From Amblyornis subalaris (Eukaryota > Chordata > Aves > Passeriformes > Ptilonorhynchidae): 64,000 nucleotides of DNA. How positions within the stretch are numbered: position 1 is the first letter of the stretch; each line of letters begins with the position of its first letter. The DNA is taken from the NCBI GenBank assembly GCA_018881555.1, contig JACAXG010000309.1:62653-126652 (forward strand), in the 5' to 3' direction. The position numbers and the translations under genes are program-made. Under the pieces are notes generated by a model that was not told the origin of the DNA, ran no database searches, and was given only the letters and a program-made list of their open reading frames with translations. Below are positions 10,955 through 21,509 of this stretch, in pieces.

Positions 10955-11537
10955 TGATATAAGGGAATTAAGGAGTTAAGGGCTCACCTGCAGAACCATA
11001 TCCACCTGCAGGAGCTGTGCTGTTTGCTAGACAATATATCGTTTGCTTAGCTTAATTGTGCTTGCTAAGGCCGAACAAGGGAGGAGGCCAAACTATTGAT
11101 AGAATGAAGGAACCGTGGCTCGGTTTCCTGCTCTCTGGACCCCTGAACTGGTTGGAACTAGCCATAAAGTTTGGACTGAGACCAAGGGACCAGAGAGTAT
11201 GCGCAAGGAGGCGAGGTGAAAAGTTCAACTCCGAGGAAGACTCGCTTACTTCATCTTGGGACCCCTGCCCACGACCACCAGGAGGCACTGTGCAAGCGCA
11301 AGCATATGGAAATGATGTCAGAGCTCATTATCATGGGAAGCAGGAATAGATTATGCATATGTATAGGCATATCGGGGAACCTTAACACATAGTAATGTTT
11401 TTAGGAAATAAATATAGAGAGCTTTTTTGCAGACGTTGCACATGCTTTAGAGGAATTATCCCCATGTGCTTGGCATGCTGGAATTAAACATACCTACTTT
11501 ATAACTTTCGGGTTATAGAGTTATTATCCACGCATCA
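10955..11537 (+). mobile_element. 3' LTR of provirus A
   Basis: It is 583 bp, TGATATAAGGG to CACGCATCA, with AATAAA near 11406. It is the undamaged reference copy of the family and is followed by the TSD acct. Confidence 0.9.
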
Positions 11538-11541
11538 ACCT

Positions 11542-11812
11542 AAATTGGGGAGGCATAAGTGCAGTGAAAAAAAACCTATTTATAGCCATGCCATAAAAAT
11601 ATATAAATTATTTCCGGCACGTATGTGATGATGTTGTAATGACATAATGATATTCAGCAGTACCTATTGTATAAATAAGCCACGACACATGACAAAGGTG
11701 GGTGAGTTAGGTGGAAATATCCCCCTCACCACCGGCGCTGTAATAAACAAATACCTGCTCAATAGACACCAGTTTATCGGGTTTTATCTTTGGCCTATCT
11801 TTTCGGGCATCA
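11542..11812 (+). mobile_element. Solo LTR O, second part
   Basis: This continues LTR O after provirus A. It holds a TATA box (TATAAATAAG, about 11670) and AATAAA (about 11743), and ends CGGGCATCA before the TSD gggc. These signals set the plus orientation. Confidence 0.75.
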
Positions 11813-11816
11813 GGGC

Positions 11817-12145
11817 TGTAATGGTTCAGCAGCAGCTGTAAAGACTCAAGCTGTTAAGAACTCCCAAAAATGTCCTATGACGCAAAGGATTACCTCGCTC
11901 TATTTTGAAGCTCCCCTCCCTGGGGGAGGTACCACCTAAACACCACCAGATATAATCTGACCAGTTTGGGGACTAGACACACCACCACCACTGGACACCC
12001 AGTGGAGAACCTGAACTCCCACAGGAGGACCAGACTTTTCTACTGGACCACTGCTTTTGACAAGACTGAAGCCATAATTCGAACAGGACTGCAACCACTG
12101 CCAGGTACCATGACTTTGTCAGTTGAAGCCAGTGTTTCTGTATTG
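11817..12145 (+). mobile_element. LTR J copy 2, second part
   Basis: It is colinear with the reverse complement of 31612-32378 (shared ACTCCCAAAA, GACCACTGCTTTTG and GACAGGACTGC-like blocks). It is cut near 12145 by the first LTR of element B. Confidence 0.7.
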
Positions 12146-12685
12146 TGAAATTATGTGGGTTTTTCAAGGGGAGCCATCTCCCCTCTCACCCGAGACCCCC
12201 CTGCCATATGGAGAGGTCGTCGGGCCTGCGCCAGAGCGCCCCCTGCAGCCTTGGGGAATCATTGCACCTACCCTGCCTCACAGCAGCCTGCCAGCACCCC
12301 CTGCCGGCTGCGAGAGTCACTGCAGCTGTCACCTCACCAGGAGACAACAGTGCCCCCTGAAGCCACAGGGGTGTCACTGCAGCCTCTCCGCCTCAACACA
12401 AGCCCCACAGCCCCCTGAAGGTTGTGTTCGTAACTACACCAAAAAGGACATTGCTCAACGGGCAAGAAAAGGCTATTATTGGGGTTTCTAGGTTTTTTTG
12501 TTGCTGCTGTTTGCCTGTCTTGTTATATATATCCTAATAAAGAACTGTTATTCCTTTTCCCATATCTTTGCCTGAAAGCCCCATAATTTCAAGGTTATAA
12601 TAATTTTGGCGGGAGGGGGTCATCTTTTCCATTCCAGGAAGGTTCCTGCCTTCCTTGACAGACACCTGTCTTTTAAACCAGGACA
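12146..12685 (+). mobile_element. LTR B1 (5' LTR of provirus B)
   Basis: The 3' end is CTTTTAAACCAGGACA. AATAAA lies near 12536 (CCTAATAAAGAACTG). It is shorter than the full copies (982 bp at 34975 and 1108 bp at 43401) because the part after GGGTTTTTCAAGG is deleted. The left edge is approximate. Confidence 0.75.
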
Positions 12686-12690
12686 GCTGT

Positions 12691-12708
12691 TGGTGCCCAA
12701 TGTGGGGG
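12691..12708 (+). other. Primer-binding site, tRNA-Lys type
   Basis: TGGTGCCCAATGTGGGGG follows the LTR by five bases. It matches the tRNA-Lys(1,2) primer site known from betaretroviruses, apart from two C-to-T changes at CpG sites and the last base. It fixes the plus orientation of family B. Confidence 0.65.
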
Positions 12709-12848
12709 TTGAGGGCATTGAGAGGTGAAAAAAGGAATAACAGTTCTTGGGTAACCTAATAGTGCATTGAATATAGAAACCTCGCTGGGCAGCACCATGT
12801 GGCCCAGCTTACTCTGGTTTAGCCAGCAGATGATCGTGCATACATTTA

Positions 12849-13916
12849 ATGCTTGTAAACCTCTTTTGGTATGTGTACATGTGGTTATCTAACACTCACG
12901 GCATAAGCTACTATCTTTGGGAATTCATTAATAATGGTACCTGTTTTGGAGAAGGAATGCAAGGGTGTCTTGTCTCCCAACCCTTCACCCACTTCTTAAG
13001 TTCTACCACAACAGCTTTTGAAGGGTTCAAATTTTCTCTAGATGCTAATGATATCATACAATGGCTGGTGTTGCTGATATGTCTATTCAATGTGGTCCAT
13101 TCAGTATTTAGAGAGAGGGTGAAGTTGCCTTGGGTAACTCCCCTGGGATCTACCCTAGAGACCAGGAATGCTGCCCAGGAGCATGCCACAAGGGCCAGGG
13201 ACACTGCCGAACAGCCTATCACTGCCCAACAGTCCACCTTAGAAATGAATCACTCAGATTGGATGGGGGTATGGGAGGAGATAGGCTGGGTGCTGAAGGA
13301 ATACTCTCCCCCAGTTGTTTGGAAGCGTCCCCCTGACCAAACGCAGATGCCCAGTAAGTTTGCTGAGTGCTTGAGAGAACATCGTTCCATAAATTCCAGA
13401 GACAGTCAACTCACTGCAATGTGTTGGACCTTGGATAACACTTACCGCATCATGGTCTTAACACTACAGCACCACCTGCAGTCAGAGAGAATGGCTGATG
13501 GTGCAGTGGTGGAACCGAAAGATGTTACAACCATCCAGATTCCACCTAAACCACAAGGGCAGCCACAGCCAGCAGCAGTCGCCCCTGTGCAGAGGAGGAA
13601 GTATAAAACCAAATTGGCATGCCTAATGACAATGAGGTACCAGGGCCCTCAACCAGCAGACAAGCCAGAGCCTAAAATCATCACAGAGTCCCTGTTGCAT
13701 GACAGTCTCCACAATCTGCAAAAAGACATTGTGAGACAGGGGTGAAAGGCATTTTCGACTTGGTTGGCTCGAGTTTGGGACCTCAGGGGTCCAGGTGTGC
13801 AGCTGGATAGTGGCGAAGCAAGGTATTTGGGATCCTTGACCCAGGATGCAGGCGCTGATAAGGTGTTCATGAGGGAGCCAGGGCCCCTTCCTCTCTGGGA
13901 GCGTCTCATAATGAGT
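12849..13916 (+). pseudogene. gag: Gag of provirus B, first part
   Basis: ATG 12849 opens a 298-codon frame. It begins with hydrophobic stretches (LVNLFWYVYMW; IIQWLVLLICLFNVVHSVF), then a polar, proline-rich part (PPKPQGQPQPAAVAPVQRRK). A TGA at 13743-13745 stops it, but the same frame continues as KAFSTWLARVWDLRGPGVQ up to LPLWERLIMS, where solo LTR C1 cuts in. The protein resumes at 21966 with VRERF in frame. I recognise the style of avian ERVL gag. Particle assembly would be its role; it is broken. Confidence 0.7.
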
Positions 13917-14599
13917 TATCTTGGGGTGACTTTATGATGCTATATATCCCAATTGCCTGCTTAATGAAAAAAATATTAACTCTGTGTCTTTAAGCTGGCT
14001 CGAGAAGCCAGGCACTGTGTTTTGGTTTTCTTCAAAGGTGTTTACATTCCTGGTTCTCATCACTAGCTTTGTTGTGGTTCTCAGGAGAGAACTCTCGTCA
14101 GTTGCTTCTCTATAGCTGAAGGAGAAGGGACACTTTTTTTACTCTTTTACCTTTTTTTTCTGTGAGCTTTTGCCCTGCTTTTACTCCGCTGAGGGATATT
14201 CAGAGGGAGTTAAAACTTACTTTTAGTTTTTTCTCCTCCTCTGCCTGAGGCAAGGAAAGAAGACAGCTTTTTCCTGGAATCGTGTTTTTTTTCTTCTTCC
14301 TTTGGAACTTTACAACAAACCACTGAACTGAGAGGCCTGCACCATCCTAGGCCTGGAGAGAGGCCTGCACCATCCTAGGCCCAGAGGGAGACAGAGCAGA
14401 AAACTACACCCAGGAAACAAAGGACTCTGAATTCATCCAGGTTGTCTTCACCACAAGAGGTTTATTATCTAACATTATTCATTTTTTATTTTCCTTTCCC
14501 TTCCCCTGGTGCCTGTGTGCACCTCCCCAAGCAGCCGGGTTTTGTTAAATAAACAGGTTTTTTTCACTTTCCTCTGAGAAATTCTTATTGGGGAGGGAA

Positions 14600-14970
14600 T
14601 GTCGCTGTTGTATCAGGGACGGAGCAAAATCACGACACAAAGTACCATCCAGAAAGAAGGTGAAATGGCATTATTTATTAATATACAGACCCGTTTTATA
14701 CCTTAGTATACTTGAATGCCACAAGGTCATTGGTGCCTTGGCCATCCACCTCTCAGGGTGATTGGCTGGGCCTTACAACACCCATTTCAAAATATTTCTC
14801 TAGTCGATATCATAACAATACTGCATAACAACTTCACAGGTGCTAGATAAAGGAAGTTCATTTGCAAAACATCTCACTGTTTTTCATAGCTTGCATGAGA
14901 AAAAGCAGGCTCTCATAGAATGCTGCAAAAGCTGGAAAATTTCTCTGCTGAAAGCTTTTCAGTATCCACA
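14600..14970 (-). mobile_element. 3' LTR of provirus D
   Basis: It is 371 bp; on the minus strand it runs TGTGGATACTG to CAGCGACA. A TTTATT run near 14675 gives AATAAA on the coding strand. Confidence 0.92.
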
Positions 14971-14984
14971 ATTCCCCCTTTGTG
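14971..14984 (-). other. Polypurine tract of provirus D
   Basis: On the minus strand CACAAAGGGGGAAT directly precedes the LTR start TGTGG. Confidence 0.85.
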
Positions 14985-15299
14985 TTTAAGACCAAAAAGG
15001 TAGCATTTGTAATCCTCTGCGGGATCCCTTGCAGCAAGGAGAACAAACACAGCATAAGGAGTCCGTTTGGCAATTGGCGAGTTACCAAACAGAATCTAAA
15101 TCAGACACTGATTTAAGGTAGGCAGAGAGATTCTCCAGCAGTGCCATGGGAGATACATCTAACGAACTCAATTCTACATCAGTTATTAATTCTAAATAGC
15201 CTTAAGGGCTCTATATCAGTTGCTAGTTCTGAATAGCCTTAAGGGCTCTAACATTCTGACTCCATAGCATTCTGACCCCATAACAAAGGAACTTAAAAT
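14985..15299 (-). other. Short tail replacing env in provirus D
   Basis: Only about 315 bases separate the integrase stop from the PPT, and no env-like frame is present. It holds two 37-bp imperfect tandem copies (15173-15209 and 15210-15246, sharing AATAGCCTTAAGGGCT). It may be the trace of an env deletion. Confidence 0.7.
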
Positions 15300-16372
15300 T
15301 CAGTCTCTGCTTGTAGAAGGACCATCCGACTGATGGTCGATATCCTGGTCATCATCAGAAGGATCGTTTGGTTGATGGTCTGCATTCCGGTCATCATTCG
15401 GAGGTTGCCTGTTCTGCCTCTGGTGCCGCAGGTCAGGGTGAATGCATCTTGCAGGTAGCCATCGTCCCCCAGTATCTGTGGAAACACAAGCATACCCACG
15501 ACCCCAAGCAATAAGCTCACACGGGCCTTCCCACTTGTTAGTGAGTAGGTCCCGTACCCAGACTTTCGCTCGAGGCAGGTGCATCTCGCCTGAAGACTGC
15601 AATGAGAGAAAATGATTCAAAATAACAGGATTATTTGAATTTGGTGGCACTGTAAGATGATTAATTGTATATAGAGCTTTTTCTAATCGACTCTGTGGGG
15701 TTTCTCCATGCATTCCCCCTTTTTGTATCTCTAAAACACGCTTCAAGGTGCCATGAGCGCGTTCAACAATGGCTTGGCCAGTAGGAGAATGCGGGATACC
15801 CAAACTATGGTCTACACCCCACAGGCGCAAAAACTGCCACGTCTTCTGTGAAACGTAGACAGGGCCATTATCGGTTTTCACAGAGGAAGGCATGCCCAGG
15901 ATCCCGAAAGACAATTTCCAATGGGCAATGACATCGTGGCCTTTCTCTCCAGTATGAGCAGACGCCCACATAGCTGAGGAGAAAGTGTCGATGGACACGT
16001 GCACATACTTAAATCGGCCAAATTCAGGGAAATGCGTTACATCCGTTTGCCAAAGCTGCAGGGCTTTTAGGCCTCTGGGGTTTACCCCGATGGCAGAGGT
16101 GCAGCGAGTCCGTGACAGTCAGTGCAAGCGCTGACAACGTCACGAGCCTCAGTTGGAGTTAAATGAAACTGCTTCTGCAGGGTATGCGCACTTTGATAAA
16201 AGAAACCGTGCGATGCCTTGGCTTGTGCAATTTTGTCAGGCTGAGGCGCCACCCACACAGGGTTGGCTAGCATGTCAGCCCTGGCATTACCTTCTGTTAT
16301 GAAACCTGGCAAATTGGTGTGGCTTCGAATATGCAGAATGTAATATGGGTGCACTCAAGCTTGAATTGCACA
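15300..16372 (-). pseudogene. pol: Integrase of provirus D
   Basis: The zinc domain (16354-16082) reads SHGFFYQSAHTLQKQF...CTDC; the second His of the HHCC motif is Tyr (HGFFY). A frameshift near 16085 precedes the core, which keeps D in WQTDVTHF, D in KTDNGPV and E in GQAIVERAHGTL. The C-terminal domain has KWEGPCELIAWGRGYACVS and a polar, Asp/Gln/Asn-rich tail. A TGA at 16357-16355 and a TAG at 16375-16373 interrupt the RNase H-integrase join. The role would be proviral insertion. Confidence 0.9.
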
Positions 16373-18062
16373 CTACAAAGTTTTCAATAGTGAAAATAGA
16401 GCCGCATTATTGACTTCTTTTAGAAGTGAACAATCTAAGCATTGGGTTATGTCTGCTACATAAGCAGAATCAGTGACCAAATTCAAAGGTACCTGAGAGA
16501 ACCGCTGAAAAGCCATGGCAACAGCCCTCAGTTCAACCAGCTGGGCACAGCCTGACTCGTGGCCTTCCAGCACCTGCCACTCAGATTCCTCCTTCCAGGT
16601 AACAATGGCTTTCCCACTTTTTCCAGAACCGTCAGTAAAGACGGTAGGTCCTTGCACTGGCACCCAACTATTTTTTGGCCGCAAGGTGAAGCTGGTCGAT
16701 TTTGCCAACTGCAGTAATTTATGGCTGGGCAGATGATAAGTAATCTGCCCCAAAAAGTTCTGCAGCGCACTTTGCAGGGGAGCGCTGTTGGTAAGGCTCC
16801 ACTCAAAGTGTTCCTGCTGTACTGGAAGAATAATTGTTGCAGGATCCGCTGCCATTAATTGCAAGCACCGTTTATGGCATTTGATTATCAGACAAGCGAT
16901 CAATTCAAACAACGTGGGTGCTGTCTTTTTCGGCTGATGAGGCAAAAAGACCCATTCCAGGATATGCAAAGGGTCAGGCCATTTTTTATTCCACTGGCCA
17001 ATGATACCTGTAGGATGAAGATCTGGAGTGGTAATGAAGACAGCGATATCAATGGAGGGATCCACTCAATAAACCTGATGAGCAGAAACAGCCTGTTGAA
17101 CCTCCTCCAGCGCTCGTCGTGCTTCAGGAGTCAATTTCCGAGGTGAATTCAACTAGGGGTCCCCCTTTAAAATATTAAAAAGCAGGGAAAGTTGCATCGT
17201 GGTCAGCCCTAAGTAAGGACATAACCAATTTATGATACCCTGTAATTTCTGAGCATCATTCAGGGTCTTAATAGAATCCGAGAATTGCACTTCCTGGTGT
17301 TGTATAGTTTGATCCAAAATTTTGACTCCTAAATATTTCCAAGGAGGATGCTGTTGAACTTTCTCTGGAGCCACTTGCAATCCATAAGAATGCAGAGCAG
17401 CGAGCAGCAGAGGCTGTATCCTCAGCAGCTCGTCCTGGGTGGATGCTGCCACCAGGATATCATCCATATAATGGTAGCAGTATGCCTCAGGAAACTGCTC
17501 CCGGACTCTGGACAAAGCTTGACCGACATATCATTGGCAGACAGTGGGGCTGTTCCTCATGCCCTGAGGTAGAACCTTCCATTGATACCTCTTCACAGGT
17601 TCGGCATTGTTTACTGCAGGCACAGTAAAAGCAAATTTAGGTTTGTCAATAGGATGCAAAGGAATTGTGAAAAAGCAATCCTTCAAATCAATGATCAGGA
17701 TTTCCCACCCTGTTGGGATCATGGTGGGTGAGGGCATACCAGGCTGCAATGCCTCCATATTTTCCATCATTTTCCATCATTGCATTGACTTCTCGTAGAT
17801 CCTGTAACAATCTCCATTTCCCTTATTTTTTCTTAATCACGAAAACAGGGGTATTCCAGGGACTAGTAGAAGGCTCAATGTGTCCCTGTTGTAATTGTTC
17901 CTGAACCAATTGATGAAGGGCAACTAATTTCTCTTTTGGTAGGGGCCACTGCAGTTCCCAGATAGGTTTGTTTACTAGCCACTGCAAAGGCAGTGTAGGA
18001 TACTGGGTGCCCTTCAGCACAGTGACCCCCATCAAAAATGCATCCCGATTCGTACCCCCCAA
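16373..18062 (-). pseudogene. pol: RT and RNase H of provirus D
   Basis: RT starts near [17 protein letters not shown] and has [42 protein letters not shown] and the catalytic YMDD (about 17459-17470). RNase H shows VFTDGSG, ELRAVAMAF and VTDSAYVAD. The damage is clear: TAA 17825-17823, TGA 17533-17531, TAG 17155-17153, TGA 17068-17066 and TAG 16375-16373, plus an exact 10-bp tandem duplication (TTTCCATCAT, 17761-17780) that shifts the frame. It shares betaretroviral-type motifs with ERV1. Confidence 0.9.
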
Positions 18063-18345
18063 GCTGCCAATACATCCCGCCCCCAGAGGTTAAGCGGAGC
18101 CGTAGTGACATAGGGCCAAACTGTAGCTGCTTGACCCTCTGTGTTTTTTACCACTACAGGTCGTTCACTTAAATAGTTCTGTGTGGTTCCTCCCAACTCT
18201 GCGATGGCCTACCCCACAGGGGCCAAAGGCCATGTAGGAGGCCACGCAGAGAAGGAGATGACTGTCACATCAGCGCCTGTGTCCATCAAACCTCTGAGCC
18301 GGATCTGGGGTGGACGGGCGTCTGGCAGGATTAGGGTACACGTCA
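18063..18345 (-). pseudogene. pro: Aspartic protease of provirus D
   Basis: The active site reads GLMDTGADVTVISF and the C-terminal signature [16 protein letters not shown] at 18211-18209 lies between them. The protease runs in another frame than RT, as in betaretroviruses, where RT needs a ribosomal frameshift. It would mature the Gag and Gag-Pol precursors. Confidence 0.85.
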
Positions 18346-18454
18346 TCTGTGGCTTTTGGCTGGAGATGTCTGCAGTCCAGAAGATCTGTGGAAGTCCCAT
18401 AGATCCGAAGCCACCATCTCCACGACTGCGTTGTTCCGTCCTGGGAACACATGA

Positions 18455-18804
18455 CTTAAAAGGCACAAGTTGAGCGATGCGAGTCTTTTCAGGGATAGTG
18501 ATGGGGGGGTGGGTGTGGAAACCATAGCACAAATCTGGCCTGTAAAGTCAGCATCAATGAGTCCTGGGTGTACAAAGATTCCCTGAAGGGTGACACTAGA
18601 TCTTCCCACAAGCAATGCACTGAATCCCTGACCTAGGGGTCCAAATGCATCCAAGGGAACCTTATAAACACGACAGGATTCTAAGACGACTGTTGCTGCG
18701 GTGTGTACATCCACCCCGGCTGATCCCTGGGTCCTGCCTCTAAGCTGGCTGAGTAGGCCTGTGTTGGTGCCATGCCCCGGGGAAGCATTTGTGTTGGAGC
18801 GCAA
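18455..18804 (-). pseudogene. dUTPase domain upstream of protease, provirus D
   Basis: The translation shows the trimeric dUTPase signatures: GSAGVDVHTA (motif 1), GRSSVTLQGIFVHPG with LIDADFTGQI (motif 3) and, in another frame, ITIPEKTRIAQLVPF (end part). The switch falls at a run of seven Gs (18503-18509), so a one-base indel, real or a read error, breaks it. A dUTPase between nucleocapsid and protease is a known betaretroviral trait. It would lower dUTP during reverse transcription. Confidence 0.85.
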
Positions 18805-21449
18805 TTCCTCTTTGCGCTCCTGATCGAGTTTCCTGAGTTAAACAAAGGCTGACTGTTGGCATGGTACACAGATCTACAGTAGTCTGAACAATGACCTGGC
18901 CTACCGCATCTCTTGCATTGGGAACTTCCCTTGTTCTCCTTTGCTTCTGTATAGCCTGTTTCTGTTTGTTCTCAGCCTTAGACTGCCTTTGTCTACCATC
19001 AGGATATGCTTGAATAGGCCGCAGAACTGCAGCCAAAGCAGACGTTTTATGGTCCCCGGACCCCACCTTAGAGCAGGCTTCGACCATATCTGTTAGTGTA
19101 GGGTCCCCTGGTAGAGCATCTATGATCCTTCTACACTCATCGTTGGCATTGTCTCTTGCTAATTGTTTGCACAATATCTGCCTTAACGTCACATCTTCAA
19201 CCTGTTTCTCAAGGGCTTCGGCAATTTTTTCCACGAAGGGTAAAAATTGCTTTCTGTCCCTGAGATATTTTCACATACCGTGTTTTAGGAGCAGCCATAT
19301 CTATGCTTTTTACTAAGGCTCCCATACCAATCTTTTGAGCCTGTTCAAGGACCAGAGGATGCCAGGTAGCTTGGAGATCAGGATTGGAAAAGAAATTCAT
19401 TTCCATAAGGGCATCTACTCCCACTCCACGTCTGGGATCGTCAGGAGGCAAATGCATATTCTCCACTGCAGCTTTTTCAGCCATCCTTCTCCAGTTACTC
19501 TCAAAGACTGTAAATTGCACAGGTTGAAACAACACCTGACCTAGATGCTTTAGATCATACGGAGCAAGCAGATCAGTATTCAACACTCTAATAATTTGCA
19601 TGACTTCAGGAGAGCCAAGCCCATATTGTGCTACTTTGGACTGTAAATCCTGGACTACTCTCCATGCAATAGTAGCATGCGTGTCAGATTGTCCCATATT
19701 CGGGAAAGCCTTAAGGACAGGATAGGCTTGGATATCTCCCTGCGAAGTGTCACTATCGCCTTGATCTACCGGTACACCCTCCTGAGGTTCTGTACCAACT
19801 GCCTGGTCCTGCATATTTCCCTGTGCCTCTTTAGGTTTCCCTATTTTCTCTAATAACTCCCAGTCCCCCTCTTCCAGAGCCTGCAGCCTAACGTCCTCCC
19901 AAAAATGTCTTGGGTTTCTTGGGCGCACAGTCACCTGACACGATGGGAGGGTCCAAGGGCGGTTCTGTCTCGCTGGTTGCCAGCGCCCGATTGCTGCCTT
20001 GGTCTCCCACCATGGATCAGGCGTGTCTTCTGTAGCACTGCTTGCTTCGCCGAGCAGAGGTACTCCCGACGGCTGCATTTGTGGCAGTGCTACTTGTGCA
20101 GACACCGCTTGTGATAGCACAGCTGTCTGTATGGGCGTGGCCGCTTGTCTGGCAGCCGCCGCTTGTGGGGGGGTCATGGCCGCAGCTTGTACGGCAGCCG
20201 CTTGTCTGGCAGCCGCTGCTTGCAGGGGGGGCATGGCCGGGGCTGTCCAGCAGCCGCTTGTCCGGCAGCCACCTATTGTGGGGCCCGAGCCGCGTCCGCC
20301 TGCGGAGTGGTCAGCTGCAGCAGCAGCTTCCTGCTGCAGCATCGCTTCCTGCAACATCATCAGCAGCCGGGCAGGGAGACCCGGCTCCGCCATTTCTGGC
20401 AGCAGCGCTGTATGCTCATGTGCGGGAAGATGCCGGGATGCGGGCGCATATGCGGAACAGCCAGGCACCGCGGGCGCATTCGTGGAAGAAAAACTGTACA
20501 CTGACAGCGCAGGGGACCGCGTCGCTGAAAGCGGCTGCGGCAAATACGGTGAGAGATACGGCACAGCTTCAACCGGTGATATCCCAGCTGCCAGAGCCGC
20601 TTGCGGCAATGGAGGGGCCATAGGAACTACGGCTCCAGGGGCGCTAGCTAGAGGCAGCGATACAGGCATCTGTGCTGCGGAAGAGGGGAGGGGGGGCCCT
20701 GGGGCGAAGGGGGGCGGATGCGCCACGAACTCTCCTTGCTGTCCAGCTGCCTTTGCAAGTTGTTCTGCGGACGAGGGATATTTTGGCATAACGAAGTCGC
20801 ATGGAGACGGGTATATAGGCAGAACATAGTCACGGGGCGAAGGGTAGGATCCCCGCGCAGCTTCCGTGACCGTCCCCGGTCCCGATGGTATTGGGGACAT
20901 GGGAACTATCTCAGTTTCCGGCGGTGCCGGGGATGGCACTGAAGACGGTTCTGGGGACCCGGCACCCACGCTGCCCTGAGATTCTGCAGTCTCTGACGGC
21001 TCCAGTCCCTCAGAAACTGTATCCCCCTCAGAACCCTCCGACCTGGGCAATCCTTTGCCTTCCCCTCCCGCCGTAATTCGTAGCAGGATATCATATAAAA
21101 ACCGCCAGACGCGGACTAGTTGGGCCACATAATCCTCTCCGTATGTGAACTCATGAATTAATCTATCCCCCAGAGATTGCCAGGTCTCGAGGCTGAACGC
21201 ATTGTCAGGTTCCGCGGAAAAACCATGGGTCGCCGCCCAATTTAATAATTCAGTCACAGTGGCATCCAACAGATTGGCTTTTGTTAGAGCTAACAGTCTT
21301 CCAGGCAGACAGTACTGTGTTTTCCTTCTAGTTTTTTTGTCCCATCTTTTCAGGTTTTGTCTAAAACCTTGGTGCCTGGACCAAGGGCTCTGTCCCCGTA
21401 GCCCCCTGGGGGGGGTTTCCATGTACCTCCCGGAGAGGACGCAGGGCAT
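18805..21449 (-). pseudogene. gag: Gag of provirus D, long Pro/Ala-rich linker
   Basis: A 746-codon frame starts at ATG 21449, about 40 bases after the PBS (a second start is METPPRG). The matrix-like start is followed by a linker of several hundred residues rich in Pro and Ala, with repeats such as QAAAARQAA around 20120-20290. The capsid part includes FPNMGQSDTHATIAWRVVQ. The frame breaks in the major homology region near 19240, continues in a second frame (FVEKIAEALEKQV), and returns for one CCHC knuckle (CKRCGRPGHCSDYC, 18876-18917). The 746-codon length before nucleocapsid is unusually long. Confidence 0.88.
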
Positions 21450-21489
21450 CCCGGTTTGGCCCAGAGTTACGTTCAGGCACGGTCAGAGG

Positions 21490-21507
21490 ACACGTCGTGG
21501 GTCACCA
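21490..21507 (-). other. Primer-binding site, tRNA-Trp-like
   Basis: On the minus strand TGGTGACCCACGACGTGT lies two bases after the LTR. It matches the tRNA-Trp primer site of alpharetroviruses except for a one-base insertion after position 9 and the last bases. Confidence 0.55.
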
Positions 21508-21509
21508 GA

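Larger units (their letters stand above)
4783..11537 (+). mobile_element. Provirus A, gammaretrovirus-like pol with atypical env
   Basis: This is a complete LTR-to-LTR insertion with 4-bp TSD acct at 4779-4782 and 11538-11541. The order is 5' LTR, Arg-type PBS, leader with splice donor, pol from the connection domain onward, env, polypurine tract, 3' LTR. Gag, protease and nearly all of RT are deleted (junction about 6668). The two LTRs differ by roughly ten substitutions over about 570 shared bases, so the copy is older than provirus D. Two more solo LTRs of the family sit at 45413 and 46172. Confidence 0.9.

Noticed and set aside
12123..12491. Proline- and serine-rich ORFs
   Set aside because: They fall in LTR B1 and recur in shifted form in other B LTRs; no coding evidence.
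15293..15520. Asp/Asn-rich C-terminal extension of D integrase as a separate gene
   Set aside because: It is in frame with the integrase C-terminal domain and ends at its stop; best read as the tail of pol.
19999..20829. Long plus-strand ORFs (276 and 193 codons) opposite the gag of D
   Set aside because: They are Cys/Ala/Ser-rich shadows of the GC-rich Pro/Ala linker of gag on the minus strand, with no start context or motif.
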